DNA from: Nocardia yamanashiensis NBRC 100130
Lineage (GTDB): Bacteria; Actinomycetota; Actinomycetes; Mycobacteriales; Mycobacteriaceae
Direction of reading: 5' to 3'
NCBI RefSeq assembly: GCF_001613325.1
Contig: NZ_BDCD01000014.1
Coordinates: 124,001 to 188,000, forward strand
Length of the DNA: 64,000 nucleotides
Below, in pieces: positions 36,515-45,842 of this stretch. The notes beneath the pieces are model-generated. The model was not told the origin of the DNA, did not search any database, and worked only from the letters and a program-made list of their open reading frames with translations. A program made the translations under genes and the position numbers. Each line of letters opens with the position of its first letter. Position 1 is the stretch's first letter.

Positions 36515-37174
36515 TCAGACGCGGCGCATGACCGAGACTACCTTGCCCAGCACCACCGCTTCGTCACCGTCGATGACCTCGTAGGCCGGATTGCGAGGTT
36601 CGAGGTAGATGTGACCATTGCGTCGGCGATAGACCTTTACGGTCGCCTCGCCGTCCAGCATGGCGGCCACGATCTCGCCGGAGTGCGCTTCGCTCTCCTT
36701 GCGCACCACCACGATGTCCCCGTCGCAGATGGCCGCGTCGATCATGGAATCACCGCGCACGCGCAGCCCGAAGACGGTGCCGCGACCGACCAGCTCGCGC
36801 GGCAGCGACAACACGTCGTCGGTGTGCTCCTCGGCGAGAATCGGTACGCCGGCGGCGATATCGCCCACCACCGGGACCGGCACCGAGTCCCCGGTCTGTG
36901 GCGCCGCGACCGGCTTGAGGAACAGCCGCACATCCATCGGCCGCGTCACCGATTCGCTGCGCCGCAGCAAGCCCTGATCCTCCAGCGCCTTCAGATGCTT
37001 GGAAACCGACGAACCGGACCGCAACCCCACCGCGTCGCCGATCTCGCGCGTACTGGGCGAATACCCGTGCCGCTGTACCCAATCGCGAATGGTGCACAGG
37101 ATCTGCTGCTGCCGCGGCGGCAGGGTCGAGGTGTCGAAATGCTCGAACCCGTCGAAGTCGTCGTAACCGGTCAC
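36515..37174 (-). CDS. lexA: LexA-family SOS repressor (possibly a second paralogue)
   Basis: Protein of 219 aa. The winged helix (LPPRQQQILCTIRDWVQRHG, YSPSTREIGDAVGLRSGSSV, SKHLKALEDQGLLRR) is followed by a self-cleaving peptidase S24 domain: Ala-Gly cleavage site in GDIAAGVPILAEE, Ser in RVRGDSMIDAAICDGD, and Lys in GEATVKVYRR. So the protease dyad is intact. The recognition region (REIGDAVGLRSGSSVSKHL) differs from the usual actinobacterial REIGDAVGLTSTSSVAHQL, and no TCGAAC-N4-GTTCGA SOS box is visible upstream. Both suggest a LexA-like paralogue with its own targets. The start is GTG. Confidence 0.85.
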   Translation of the reverse strand: MTGYDDFDGFEHFDTSTLPPRQQQILCTIRDWVQRHGYSPSTREIGDAVGLRSGSSVSKHLKALEDQGLLRRSESVTRPMDVRLFLKPVAAPQTGDSVPVPVVGDIAAGVPILAEEHTDDVLSLPRELVGRGTVFGLRVRGDSMIDAAICDGDIVVVRKESEAHSGEIVAAMLDGEATVKVYRRRNGHIYLEPRNPAYEVIDGDEAVVLGKVVSVMRRV

Positions 37175-37237
37175 CCGCGCATCTTACGGTGCCGGGCCCG
37201 CGATTCCGGGGACGACCTGCGCGGCAGTGCCGCGGTT

Positions 37238-37672
37238 TCAGTGATAGAAACTCACCCAGCCGGTCCCCCGCGCCCGGCAGTCCTCGAACCACTCGCGTAG
37301 CTGAGTGATCGATTCCCGCACGCCGGCGTCCACGCCGCCGAGATCCAATGCGGCCAGGGCGTCGGCATATTCACCGACCCGGTCATTTCCGACATAACCG
37401 ATGACCGGAAAGTCCTCGACCGGAACAGAGACCGGCGCACCGCTGAACACCAGGTGCGACACCTTGAACCCCGCGCCCAGTTCACTCAACGCGGCATCGA
37501 CCACATCGAAGTACGCGGACCGCATACCCCACCAGCCCTCGTTGGCCAGCATGGCGCCCTCGGCCGCGCAGAAGTCCTTGAACGCGTACCCATCCGGGAA
37601 GCTCGTCCCCGCGTCCACCGCCGCGCGAATGCGGTTCACGTCCACGGCGTAGGGCATGACTGCGTATGACAT
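37238..37672 (-). CDS. DUF7691-like protein, unknown function
   Basis: Protein of 144 aa beginning MSYAVMPYAVDVNRIRAAVD and ending REWFEDCRARGTGWVSFYH. The overall pattern (N-terminal YAV strand, central YFDVVDAALSELGAGFKVSH, C-terminal RESITQLREWFEDCRARG) resembles small actinobacterial cytoplasmic proteins classed as DUF7691; I recognise this only loosely. There is no membrane segment. It lies between lexA and the nitronate monooxygenase gene, all on the minus strand but with separate gaps. Confidence 0.65.
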   Translation of the reverse strand: MSYAVMPYAVDVNRIRAAVDAGTSFPDGYAFKDFCAAEGAMLANEGWWGMRSAYFDVVDAALSELGAGFKVSHLVFSGAPVSVPVEDFPVIGYVGNDRVGEYADALAALDLGGVDAGVRESITQLREWFEDCRARGTGWVSFYH

Positions 37673-37714
37673 CGGTTCCCCTCCAGCTCGATTCGCGGAT
37701 ACCCTACCGCGCCC

Positions 37715-38689
37715 CTACGACAGCTCGTCCGCGCCGCTCGCCCGGCGCAGCGCCGCTTCCGCCTCAGCGGCAAGGGTTTCCACCAGTTCACGGGCCGGGA
37801 CGACCGTGTCGATATTGTCGATGGCCTCCCCCGCCCAGATCGGCTCGGGCGGGTACTCACCCCGGCGCACCGCATCCGAATAGTCCCGTTTGGCCGAATC
37901 ATCCTGTGCGAGTTCGGTCTCGCGATCACGCCAGCGATCCAGCGCCGGGTGATGCAGGGTGCGGGCGGTCCAGCGCCGCGGCCACTGCGCACCCCGAATG
38001 ATGTCGAGCACGCTGCTGCGCTCGGTGTCCGCGCCCGTCGCAGCGGCAACGGCGGCATGGACGGCGGCGTTCACCGTGGCTTCCGGGGTGGCCTGGAACC
38101 GCGTGCCCAGCATGGCGCCCGCCGCGCCCAGCGCCAGCACCGCGGCCAGCCCCCGGCCGTCCGCGATTCCGCCGGCGGCCAGCACCGGCACCGCGCCGGC
38201 GCGATCCAGCACAGCGGGCACGAAGGTGAGCGTCGAACGGCCCTGCCGGGCGCCGTGCCCGCCGCTCTCGGAACCCTGTACCACCAGCACATCCGCCCCC
38301 ACCGCGAGCGCGTCCTCGACCTCGGCCATATCGGTGACCTGCAGCAGCAATACGGCCCCCGAAGCCCGCACCGCGGGCAGGAAGGGACGCGGGTCCCCGA
38401 ACCCCAGCATGAGCGCGGCCGGCTCGAACTCCAATGCCCGCTCGACCGCGGACACCTCCGCACCCCAGCTCAAAAACCCTACGCCCCAGGGCTTCTCGGC
38501 ACGCGCGGCGACAATCGCCAATTCATCCGCCACCCACGCGGCATCGGCGCGACTCGCCCCGACCAGCCCCAATCCCCCGCCGTTCGACACCGCCGCCGCC
38601 AACTCCCCGCCAGCTGCCCCGCCCATGGGAGCGGAGACAATCGGATGCCGAATGCCGACCAGTTCGGTGAAGACGGTGCGCAGCCCCAT
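37715..38689 (-). CDS. Nitronate monooxygenase (2-nitropropane dioxygenase-like)
   Basis: FMN-dependent TIM-barrel enzyme of about 324 aa. It begins MGLRTVFTELVGIRHPIVSA then PMGGAAGGELAAAVSNGGGL; the FMN phosphate motifs are VQGSESGGHGARQG (catalytic His in GGHG) and VPVLAAGGIADGRGLAAVLA, then GAAGAMLGTRFQATPEATVN. It oxidises propionate-3-nitronate or similar nitronates. The ATG at 38689 gives the usual N-terminus; an in-frame extension upstream has no family match. A decayed relative of its 5' end lies at 40150-40244. Confidence 0.88.
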   Translation of the reverse strand: MGLRTVFTELVGIRHPIVSAPMGGAAGGELAAAVSNGGGLGLVGASRADAAWVADELAIVAARAEKPWGVGFLSWGAEVSAVERALEFEPAALMLGFGDPRPFLPAVRASGAVLLLQVTDMAEVEDALAVGADVLVVQGSESGGHGARQGRSTLTFVPAVLDRAGAVPVLAAGGIADGRGLAAVLALGAAGAMLGTRFQATPEATVNAAVHAAVAAATGADTERSSVLDIIRGAQWPRRWTARTLHHPALDRWRDRETELAQDDSAKRDYSDAVRRGEYPPEPIWAGEAIDNIDTVVPARELVETLAAEAEAALRRASGADELS

Positions 38690-38859
38690 ACCCACCAACG
38701 TATCCCGCGAGCAGCACTGTGGAGGCGCGCCGCGCGCCGGTCGGCGAGCGATGGCTTCTACCACTACTGCAGGTACCGAACATCCCGTGAACTCCTGCGA
38801 AATACCGCACCCTCGACCCGGGCAATCATTCGCGGCCATATGGAAGCGGCCGGTTTGTC

Positions 38860-38873
38860 TAGCATCGGATATA
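38860..38873 (+). promoter_or_regulatory. -10 box for a leaderless start of the SDR gene
   Basis: TAGCAT (38860-38865) fits the actinobacterial TANNNT -10 element and is followed by 7 nt and then the A of the SDR ATG. A transcript would start at or next to the start codon; there is no Shine-Dalgarno sequence. Confidence 0.5.
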
Positions 38874-39673
38874 TGACGCAGTCCTACGTAGTAACCGGCG
38901 GTGGACGCGGAATCGGACGCGCGATCGTGGAACGACTGCTGGGGCGCGGGCACGCGGTCGTGATCGTCGACCGCGATACCGAAAACCTCTCCTGGACTAC
39001 GGATCTGGCCACAGCAGTGACGGGAGACGCCGGCAATGAAGAGATCACCGAACAAGCAGCCGAACGCGCACAACAGATCGGCACCCTCACCGGCTGGGTC
39101 GACAACGCCGCCGTCTTCCGAGACGCGTCACTGCACGACTCGGGTCCGGACCGAGTCCTGGAGCTCATCGATGCCAACCTGCGCCCGGCGGTAGTCGGAT
39201 GCGGCACAGCAGTTCGGCGCTTCCTGGCCGCCCGCACCCCGGGCGCGATCGTCAACATCAGCTCGCATCAGGCCCGACGAGCCGTTCCCGGCGCGCTGCC
39301 CTACAGCACCGCCAAGGCCGCACTCGAAGGTCTCACCAGAGCACTCGCCGTGGAGTACGGCCGATACGGGATCCGGGTGAACTCGGTGGCACCGGGCTCG
39401 GTCGTAACCGAGCGCTACACCGACTACCTTGCCGCACTGACACCGGAATCCGCAGCGGCCGTCGAACGCGAAATGGCTGAGCTCCATCCCCTGGGCCGCA
39501 TCGCAACGACCGACGAAGTCGCCGCCACCACCGAATTCCTGCTGACCCCAGACGGCGGATTCATCAACGGTGCAACCATTCCGGTCGACGGCGGTCGTTC
39601 GATCCTGGCCTTGGACCCCGAAGCCCGTCGAGTAAGTCCTCCGGCCGTTATCCCAACGATTCAGTACCCGTGA
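38873..39673 (+). CDS. Short-chain dehydrogenase/reductase
   Basis: Classical SDR of 266 aa: cofactor motif YVVTGGGRGIGRAIVERLLG, acidic VIVDRD (NAD(H) preference), DNAAVF, catalytic Ser in AIVNISSHQARRAV, YSTAK catalytic pair, and IRVNSVAPGSVVTERYTDY. The C-terminal GGFINGATIPVDGGRSILAL is followed by a 15-residue extension. The start at 38873 is probably leaderless. The gene is convergent with and overlaps the DUF2510 ORF by 13 nt. Substrate unknown. Confidence 0.87.
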   Translation: MTQSYVVTGGGRGIGRAIVERLLGRGHAVVIVDRDTENLSWTTDLATAVTGDAGNEEITEQAAERAQQIGTLTGWVDNAAVFRDASLHDSGPDRVLELIDANLRPAVVGCGTAVRRFLAARTPGAIVNISSHQARRAVPGALPYSTAKAALEGLTRALAVEYGRYGIRVNSVAPGSVVTERYTDYLAALTPESAAAVEREMAELHPLGRIATTDEVAATTEFLLTPDGGFINGATIPVDGGRSILALDPEARRVSPPAVIPTIQYP

Positions 39674-39870
39674 GGCGGCCGCGGCGGTTGCGGAAGCGAA
39701 GGCGCCGCCTGGATATGTTGGGTCCACCGGCTACCGTCCCACCAACGGAGTTGACCCGGTTGTCCCGGGTCGCCGTACCAGCCGGGAGGGGTTGCGTTCG
39801 GCCGGACGGCTTCCCGGACATTGGCATGGTCGAGCGCAGCCAACTGTTGGCGCTGCATTTCCAGCTGCAT
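39661..39870 (-). CDS. DUF2510-domain small protein, probably truncated
   Basis: ORF of 69 aa. MQLEMQRQQLAALDHANVRE is followed by the DUF2510 motif PPGWYGDPGQPGQLRWWDGS then RWTQHI, and a Pro-rich end. The frame continues upstream of the ATG as EAKYARQTRNAARAQVAQNA, clearly the same coiled-coil, until a stop at about 39953. So either translation begins at 39870 without a ribosome site or the N-terminal part has been lost. DUF2510 domains usually sit at one end of membrane or secreted actinobacterial proteins. Confidence 0.5.
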   Translation of the reverse strand: MQLEMQRQQLAALDHANVREAVRPNATPPGWYGDPGQPGQLRWWDGSRWTQHIQAAPSLPQPPRPPHGY

Positions 39871-40149
39871 GGCATTCTGAGCGACCTGCGCGCGGGCGGC
39901 ATTACGTGTCTGCCGCGCGTACTTCGCCTCCGCCGCAGATCACGAATCGCTGCGAACTCGAGAACTCACCCTATTGCGTGGCGTCTCGAACGAGAACGTT
40001 GCGAATCCGTCGTGAGATCGGTCGATCAGCCGGTCACCGGGTCCGTCATCGACGCAATCCAATGTTCAGCGACATCGATCCGTGCCAGGTGCACTCACCG
40101 CACCCGATGTCAGGGGCCGCTACTGCCTCCAACACCACCCACTGGACAT

Positions 40150-40244
40150 CAGGCATGGCGACACCAAGGGTCCTGGCTCGGCCCCGCCGAGACGATGGGA
40201 TGGCGAATGCCGATGAGATCGGTGAACGCGGTGCGCAATGCCAT
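40150..40244 (-). pseudogene. Remnant of a second nitronate monooxygenase gene (5' end only)
   Basis: The minus strand encodes MALRTAFTDLIGIRHPIVSA from an ATG at 40244, matching the first 20 residues of the intact enzyme at 37715-38689 (MGLRTVFTELVGIRHPIVSA). The frame then runs into unrelated codons and a stop. DNA similarity extends from 40189 to 40260, crossing the start codon, against 38634-38705, about 80% identical without gaps. The rest of the barrel is missing. The surrounding 39871-40284 region holds no other convincing gene. Confidence 0.75.
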
Positions 40245-40284
40245 GCGCACCAACGTATCCACTCACCCAAGACTGGACGGTTGC

Positions 40285-41727
40285 CTACAGCACCCCGGTC
40301 GTCGCGTCGCCGCGCGAATCGGCGGTGCGCAGCCCGATGACCGCGGCGGCCAGCACCAGGAAGCCACCGACCAGCAGCGCGAGCCGGAAGCCGGAGGTCA
40401 TCGCGGCCGCGGGAGCGTGCCCGGCGGTCAGCTCGTTCGCGGTGCGGGAGGTCGCGATGGCGGTGAGCACCGCGATGCCCAGTGCCCCGCCGATCTGCTG
40501 GGCCGTATTCAGCAGGGCCGCCGCCAATCCCGCTTGTTCGGCCGGCACCCCGGCATTGGCGGCGGTATTGGCGGCCACGAAGACCGCGCCCGCGCCGACC
40601 GCCATGACGAGCATGCCGGGCAGCACGTCGGCCGCATAGGTGCCGTCGGTGGGGATGCGCGACAGCCAGAACAGGCCGAGGCCCGTGACGAGAGCGCCGG
40701 CCACGATGAACGGGCGAGTCCCGATGCGCGGGAACAGCTTCGTGACGAGACCGGCGACGACGGCGAGCGCCAGGCTGAAGGGCAGGTAGGCCAGGCCGGC
40801 CTGGAGTTCGCTGTAATCGAGGACGGACTGCATGTAAAGGGTGAGGAAGAAGAACATGGCCAGCATGCCGGCGGCGATGCTCGCGTAGGACAGATTCGCG
40901 GCGGCCAGCCCCTTGATGCGGAAGATCGACAGCGGGACCAGCGGTGCGGCGGCGCGAGATTCGTTGACCACGAAACCGATCAGCAGGGCGATCGCCACCG
41001 CGAGCATGGTGAGCGTCCGCACATCGGACCAGCCGTGATCGGGCGCTTTCACCAGGCCGTAGACGAGCAGCATCACACCACCGGTGGCGAGCGCGGTGCC
41101 GAGAACGTCGAAGCCGCCGCGGATTTCATTGCGACGATCGTCTGCGATCAGCAGCGGGATCGCGACCAGCACCAGCACGCACACGGGGGTGTTGACGTAG
41201 AACACCCAGCGCCAGCCCGGCCCCTGGGTGAGCAGGCCGCCGAGCAGCACACCGGAGGCGGAGGCCAGTCCGGCCGCGCCGCCCCACACGCCCAGTGCGG
41301 TATTGCGATCCGAGCCCTCCCGGAAACTGGTCGTCAGAATCGACAGCGCGGCGGGCAGCATGAGCGCCGCGCCGATCCCCTGGGCCAGCCGCGCGCCGAT
41401 CAGCAACCCCCCGGACTGGGCCAGCCCGCCCGTCGCCGACGCGAGCGCGATGAGCACGGTGCCGGAAACGAGAACGCGGCGGCGGCCGAGCAGATCGGCC
41501 AAGCGGCCGCCGAGCAGCAGCAAGCCGCCGTAGGTGAGCATGTAGCCGCTGGTGATCCATTGCAGCGTCGAGACGGGCATGCCCAGATCCCGCTGGATCG
41601 TCGGCAAGGCGACATTGACGATCGAGCCGTCGACGAAATCCAGGAAGGCGATGGTGCACAACAGCGCCAGCGTCGATTTGCCGCGGCGCGTGGCGAGGAA
41701 TGAGGATGATGCGGTTTCTCGGAGCAC
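40285..41727 (-). CDS. DHA2-type MFS drug exporter (EmrB/QacA-like)
   Basis: Protein of 480 aa with 14 predicted transmembrane helices. Motif A is LLGGRLADLLGRRRVLVSGT, the helix-1 acidic motif is LLCTIAFLDFVDGSIVNVAL, and motif C is LASASGVLLGGLLTQGPGWR (proline-glycine antiporter motif). It exports drugs or lipophilic compounds. The GTG at 41727 has AAGGA 8 nt upstream. Its promoter (41778-41806) matches that of the divergent sigma factor, so the pump is a likely member of that regulon. Confidence 0.9.
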   Translation of the reverse strand: MLRETASSSFLATRRGKSTLALLCTIAFLDFVDGSIVNVALPTIQRDLGMPVSTLQWITSGYMLTYGGLLLLGGRLADLLGRRRVLVSGTVLIALASATGGLAQSGGLLIGARLAQGIGAALMLPAALSILTTSFREGSDRNTALGVWGGAAGLASASGVLLGGLLTQGPGWRWVFYVNTPVCVLVLVAIPLLIADDRRNEIRGGFDVLGTALATGGVMLLVYGLVKAPDHGWSDVRTLTMLAVAIALLIGFVVNESRAAAPLVPLSIFRIKGLAAANLSYASIAAGMLAMFFFLTLYMQSVLDYSELQAGLAYLPFSLALAVVAGLVTKLFPRIGTRPFIVAGALVTGLGLFWLSRIPTDGTYAADVLPGMLVMAVGAGAVFVAANTAANAGVPAEQAGLAAALLNTAQQIGGALGIAVLTAIATSRTANELTAGHAPAAAMTSGFRLALLVGGFLVLAAAVIGLRTADSRGDATTGVL

Positions 41728-41777
41728 GGGCGATGTCCTTCACTCGGTGACAGGAGGGGTTCATCCCTTCGCCAACC

Positions 41778-41806
41778 GAGAGCGCATCCGGCCGCGCGGT
41801 GTGACA
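41778..41806 (-). promoter_or_regulatory. ECF41-type promoter of the MFS exporter
   Basis: On the minus strand TGTCACA (-35, 41806-41800), 15 nt spacer, CGCTCTC (-10, 41784-41778). The motif repeats, with the same spacing, in front of the divergent sigma-factor gene. It leaves a leader of about 45 nt to the GTG. Confidence 0.65.
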
Positions 41807-41837
41807 TCGAGCGATCCAGATCACATCCGGGCGGCGA

Positions 41838-41866
41838 TGTCACGTTTCACCGCCCGGTTCGCTCTC
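41838..41866 (+). promoter_or_regulatory. ECF41-type promoter of the sigma-factor gene
   Basis: TGTCACG (41838-41844), 15 nt spacer, CGCTCTC (41860-41866), about 29 nt before the ATG, which follows an AAGGAG site. ECF41 sigma factors are known to recognise TGTCACA-type -35 elements and to transcribe their own genes. Confidence 0.65.
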
Positions 41867-41894
41867 AGGAGCGAGACCGGAACAAGGAGAACCG

Positions 41895-42824
41895 ATGACC
41901 GAGAGCACTGTCCCCGAAGCGACCGAGATCTTCGCCGCGCATCGCGAGCTGTTGTTCTCCATCGTCTACAACATGCTCGGCGGCGTCGCCGACACCGAGG
42001 ACGTGCTGCAGGACACCTGGCTGGCCTGGGTGGGCCGCAATCGGGCCGGCGCCGAGGAGATCGCCAATTCCCGCGCCTATCTGGTGCGGATCGCGGTGAA
42101 CAACGCGCTCGCGCGGCGGGCTCAGGAATCTCGCCGCCGCGAAACCTACGTCGGCCCTTGGCTACCCGAGCCGCTGGTCACCGATCTTCCCGAGGTCCGC
42201 GACAGCGCCGACGCCGTGGAACCCACCTTGCGCGCGGAATCGGTCTCGATGGCAATGCTGGTGGTCATGGAGACGCTGACGCCGCTCGAGCGCGTGGTGT
42301 TCGTGCTGCACGATGTATTCGGCTATCCGCACGCCGAGATCGGCGAGATCCTCTCGCGCGACGCCGCGGCCGTGCGCCAGGTGGCGCACCGCGCGCGTTC
42401 GCACGTGCACGCGCGCCGCCCGCGCTTTCAGGCCGATCCGCGTGCGCAGCGGGCCATTACCGAGAAATTCCTTGCGGCGCAGCTCGGCGGGGATGTCACC
42501 GCGCTGCTGGAGCTGCTCGCACCCGATGCCACCTTCTGGTCGGACGGCGGCGGCAAGTCCCGAGCGGCGCTGCGTCCGATCCACGGGGCGGACAAGATCA
42601 TTCGGCTGGTCACCAGCCCGGGCATTTCCGCCGGTGTGCCGGATATGGGGGTCCACTACCGCTGGGTCAACGGCGATCCGTCGGCGGTCATCATGTCCGG
42701 CGGTTCGCCGTACGTCGTGGTCGTCCTGGATATCGATCCGGAAACCGAGCGGATCCGGGGTATCTATGCGGTCCGCAACCCGGACAAGCTGACCCATATC
42801 GATCTCGGTGCGGGGCAGCGGTAG
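41895..42824 (+). CDS. ECF41-type RNA polymerase sigma factor (SigJ-like)
   Basis: Protein of 309 aa. Region 2 (EATEIFAAHRELLFSIVYNM, LGGVADTEDVLQDTWLAWVG) and region 4 (ERVVFVLHDVFGYPHAEIGE, ILSRDAAAVRQVAHRARSHV) are followed by a C-terminal SnoaL-like domain (about 185-305, FLAAQLGGDVTALLELLAPD onward) that tunes activity in place of an anti-sigma factor. The VVVLDIDPETERIRGIYAVR NPDKL end contains the conserved NPDKL-type motif of ECF41. No COE (carboxymuconolactone decarboxylase or oxidoreductase) partner is adjacent; the divergent MFS pump takes that place. Confidence 0.9.
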   Translation: MTESTVPEATEIFAAHRELLFSIVYNMLGGVADTEDVLQDTWLAWVGRNRAGAEEIANSRAYLVRIAVNNALARRAQESRRRETYVGPWLPEPLVTDLPEVRDSADAVEPTLRAESVSMAMLVVMETLTPLERVVFVLHDVFGYPHAEIGEILSRDAAAVRQVAHRARSHVHARRPRFQADPRAQRAITEKFLAAQLGGDVTALLELLAPDATFWSDGGGKSRAALRPIHGADKIIRLVTSPGISAGVPDMGVHYRWVNGDPSAVIMSGGSPYVVVVLDIDPETERIRGIYAVRNPDKLTHIDLGAGQR

Positions 42825-42839
42825 TCGCTGCCCCGCACC
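42807..42839. terminator. Bidirectional terminator between the sigma factor and sufT
   Basis: Perfect 14-bp stem, GGTGCGGGGCAGCG with CGCTGCCCCGCACC, and a 5-nt loop. It overlaps the end of the sigma-factor gene and lies 19 nt from the convergent sufT stop, so it can end both transcripts. Confidence 0.85.
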
Positions 42840-42857
42840 TGATCACGCGGCGATCGG

Positions 42858-43295
42858 CTAAACGGTGAAGCCGAGGGCGCGCAGCTGCTCGCGGCCGTCT
42901 TCGGTGATCTTGTCCGGGCCCCACGGCGGCATCCAGACCCAGTTGATCTGCAGGTCCTCGACCAAGCCGCTGCGGACCAGGGCGTTGCGCGACTGGTCTT
43001 CGATGACGTCGGTCAGGGGGCAGGCCGGGGAGGTGAGGGTCATGTCGAGCTTGGCGATATTGTCCTCGACCTTGAGGCCGTAGACGAGGCCCAGGTCGAC
43101 GACATTGATGCCGAGTTCGGGGTCGACGACGTCGCGCATGGCCTCTTCGAGGTCGGCCAGGAAGGCGATCTCCTCGGGGCTCAGGTCGGCTTCCGGGTCG
43201 GCCGTATCCGTCTGCGACGCAACGGCTTCCGCCTGCGGTGCGACGGCTTCGGTCTGCGGCTCGGTGGCCGGGGTCTGCTGTTCGGTGTCGCTCAT
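42858..43295 (-). CDS. sufT: SufT/MIP18-type iron-sulfur assembly factor
   Basis: Protein of 145 aa with a C-terminal DUF59 (MIP18) domain: DVVDPELGINVVDLGLVYGL, TLTSPACPLTDVIEDQ (the conserved Cys) and INWVWMPPWGPDKITEDGR. An N-terminal ~38-residue Gln/Thr/Glu-rich stretch (TEQQTPATEPQTEAVAPQAE) is repetitive and probably disordered. It is the last gene of the suf operon and helps mature 4Fe-4S proteins. Confidence 0.92.
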   Translation of the reverse strand: MSDTEQQTPATEPQTEAVAPQAEAVASQTDTADPEADLSPEEIAFLADLEEAMRDVVDPELGINVVDLGLVYGLKVEDNIAKLDMTLTSPACPLTDVIEDQSRNALVRSGLVEDLQINWVWMPPWGPDKITEDGREQLRALGFTV

Positions 43296-43298
43296 TCT

Positions 43299-43772
43299 CT
43301 ACTCCCCGTTGCCCATGGTCTTCTTGGCCTCTTCTTCGGCGGTGATCCGCACGACGGCGTCCTTGAACGCCATCCAGCCCAGCAGGGCGCATTTCACGCG
43401 CGCCGGATACTTCGAGACGCCGGCGAAGGCGATGCCGTCGCCGATCAGGTCTTCGTCGCCTTCGACGGTGCCGCGGCTGGTGATCATCTCGTCGAACGCC
43501 TCGACCACCTTCATGGCCTGCTGCAGCGGCAGGCCGATGACCTGGTCGGTGAGCACCGAGGTGGACGCCTGGCTGATCGAGCAGCCCTGCCCGTCGTAGG
43601 ACACGTCGGTCACGTCGCCATTGTCGTCGAGTTGTACGCGCAGCGTCACCTCGTCACCGCAGGTGGGGTTGACGTGGTGCACTTCCGCACCGAACGGCTC
43701 GCGGAGGCCGCGGTGGTGCGGGTGCTTGTAGTGGTCCAGGATGACTTCCTGGTACATCTGCTCCATGCGCAT
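43299..43772 (-). CDS. sufU: SufU sulfurtransferase/scaffold protein
   Basis: Protein of 157 aa in the SufU family that takes sulfur from SufS through a zinc-bound Cys. Zinc and sulfur ligands are HHVNPTCGDEVTLRV, YDGQGCSISQASTSVL and YPARVKCALLGWMAFKDA. It starts MRMEQMYQEVILDHYKHPHH and lies 3 nt after sufS. Confidence 0.94.
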   Translation of the reverse strand: MRMEQMYQEVILDHYKHPHHRGLREPFGAEVHHVNPTCGDEVTLRVQLDDNGDVTDVSYDGQGCSISQASTSVLTDQVIGLPLQQAMKVVEAFDEMITSRGTVEGDEDLIGDGIAFAGVSKYPARVKCALLGWMAFKDAVVRITAEEEAKKTMGNGE

Positions 43773-43775
43773 GGT

Positions 43776-45805
<2,030 letters not shown>

Positions 45806-45842
45806 CGAATTCGAATTCCTTTGCGGGGAGGGGAAGTTGGTG

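Noticed and set aside
38753..38876. Small plus-strand ORF (MASTTTAGTEHPVNSCE...) ending at the SDR start
   Set aside because: No ribosome site and no recognisable composition; the promoter of the SDR gene lies inside it.
40046..40270. 74-codon minus-strand ORF overlapping the nitronate monooxygenase remnant
   Set aside because: Out of frame with the recognisable remnant and without a start signal; mostly an accident of the decayed region.
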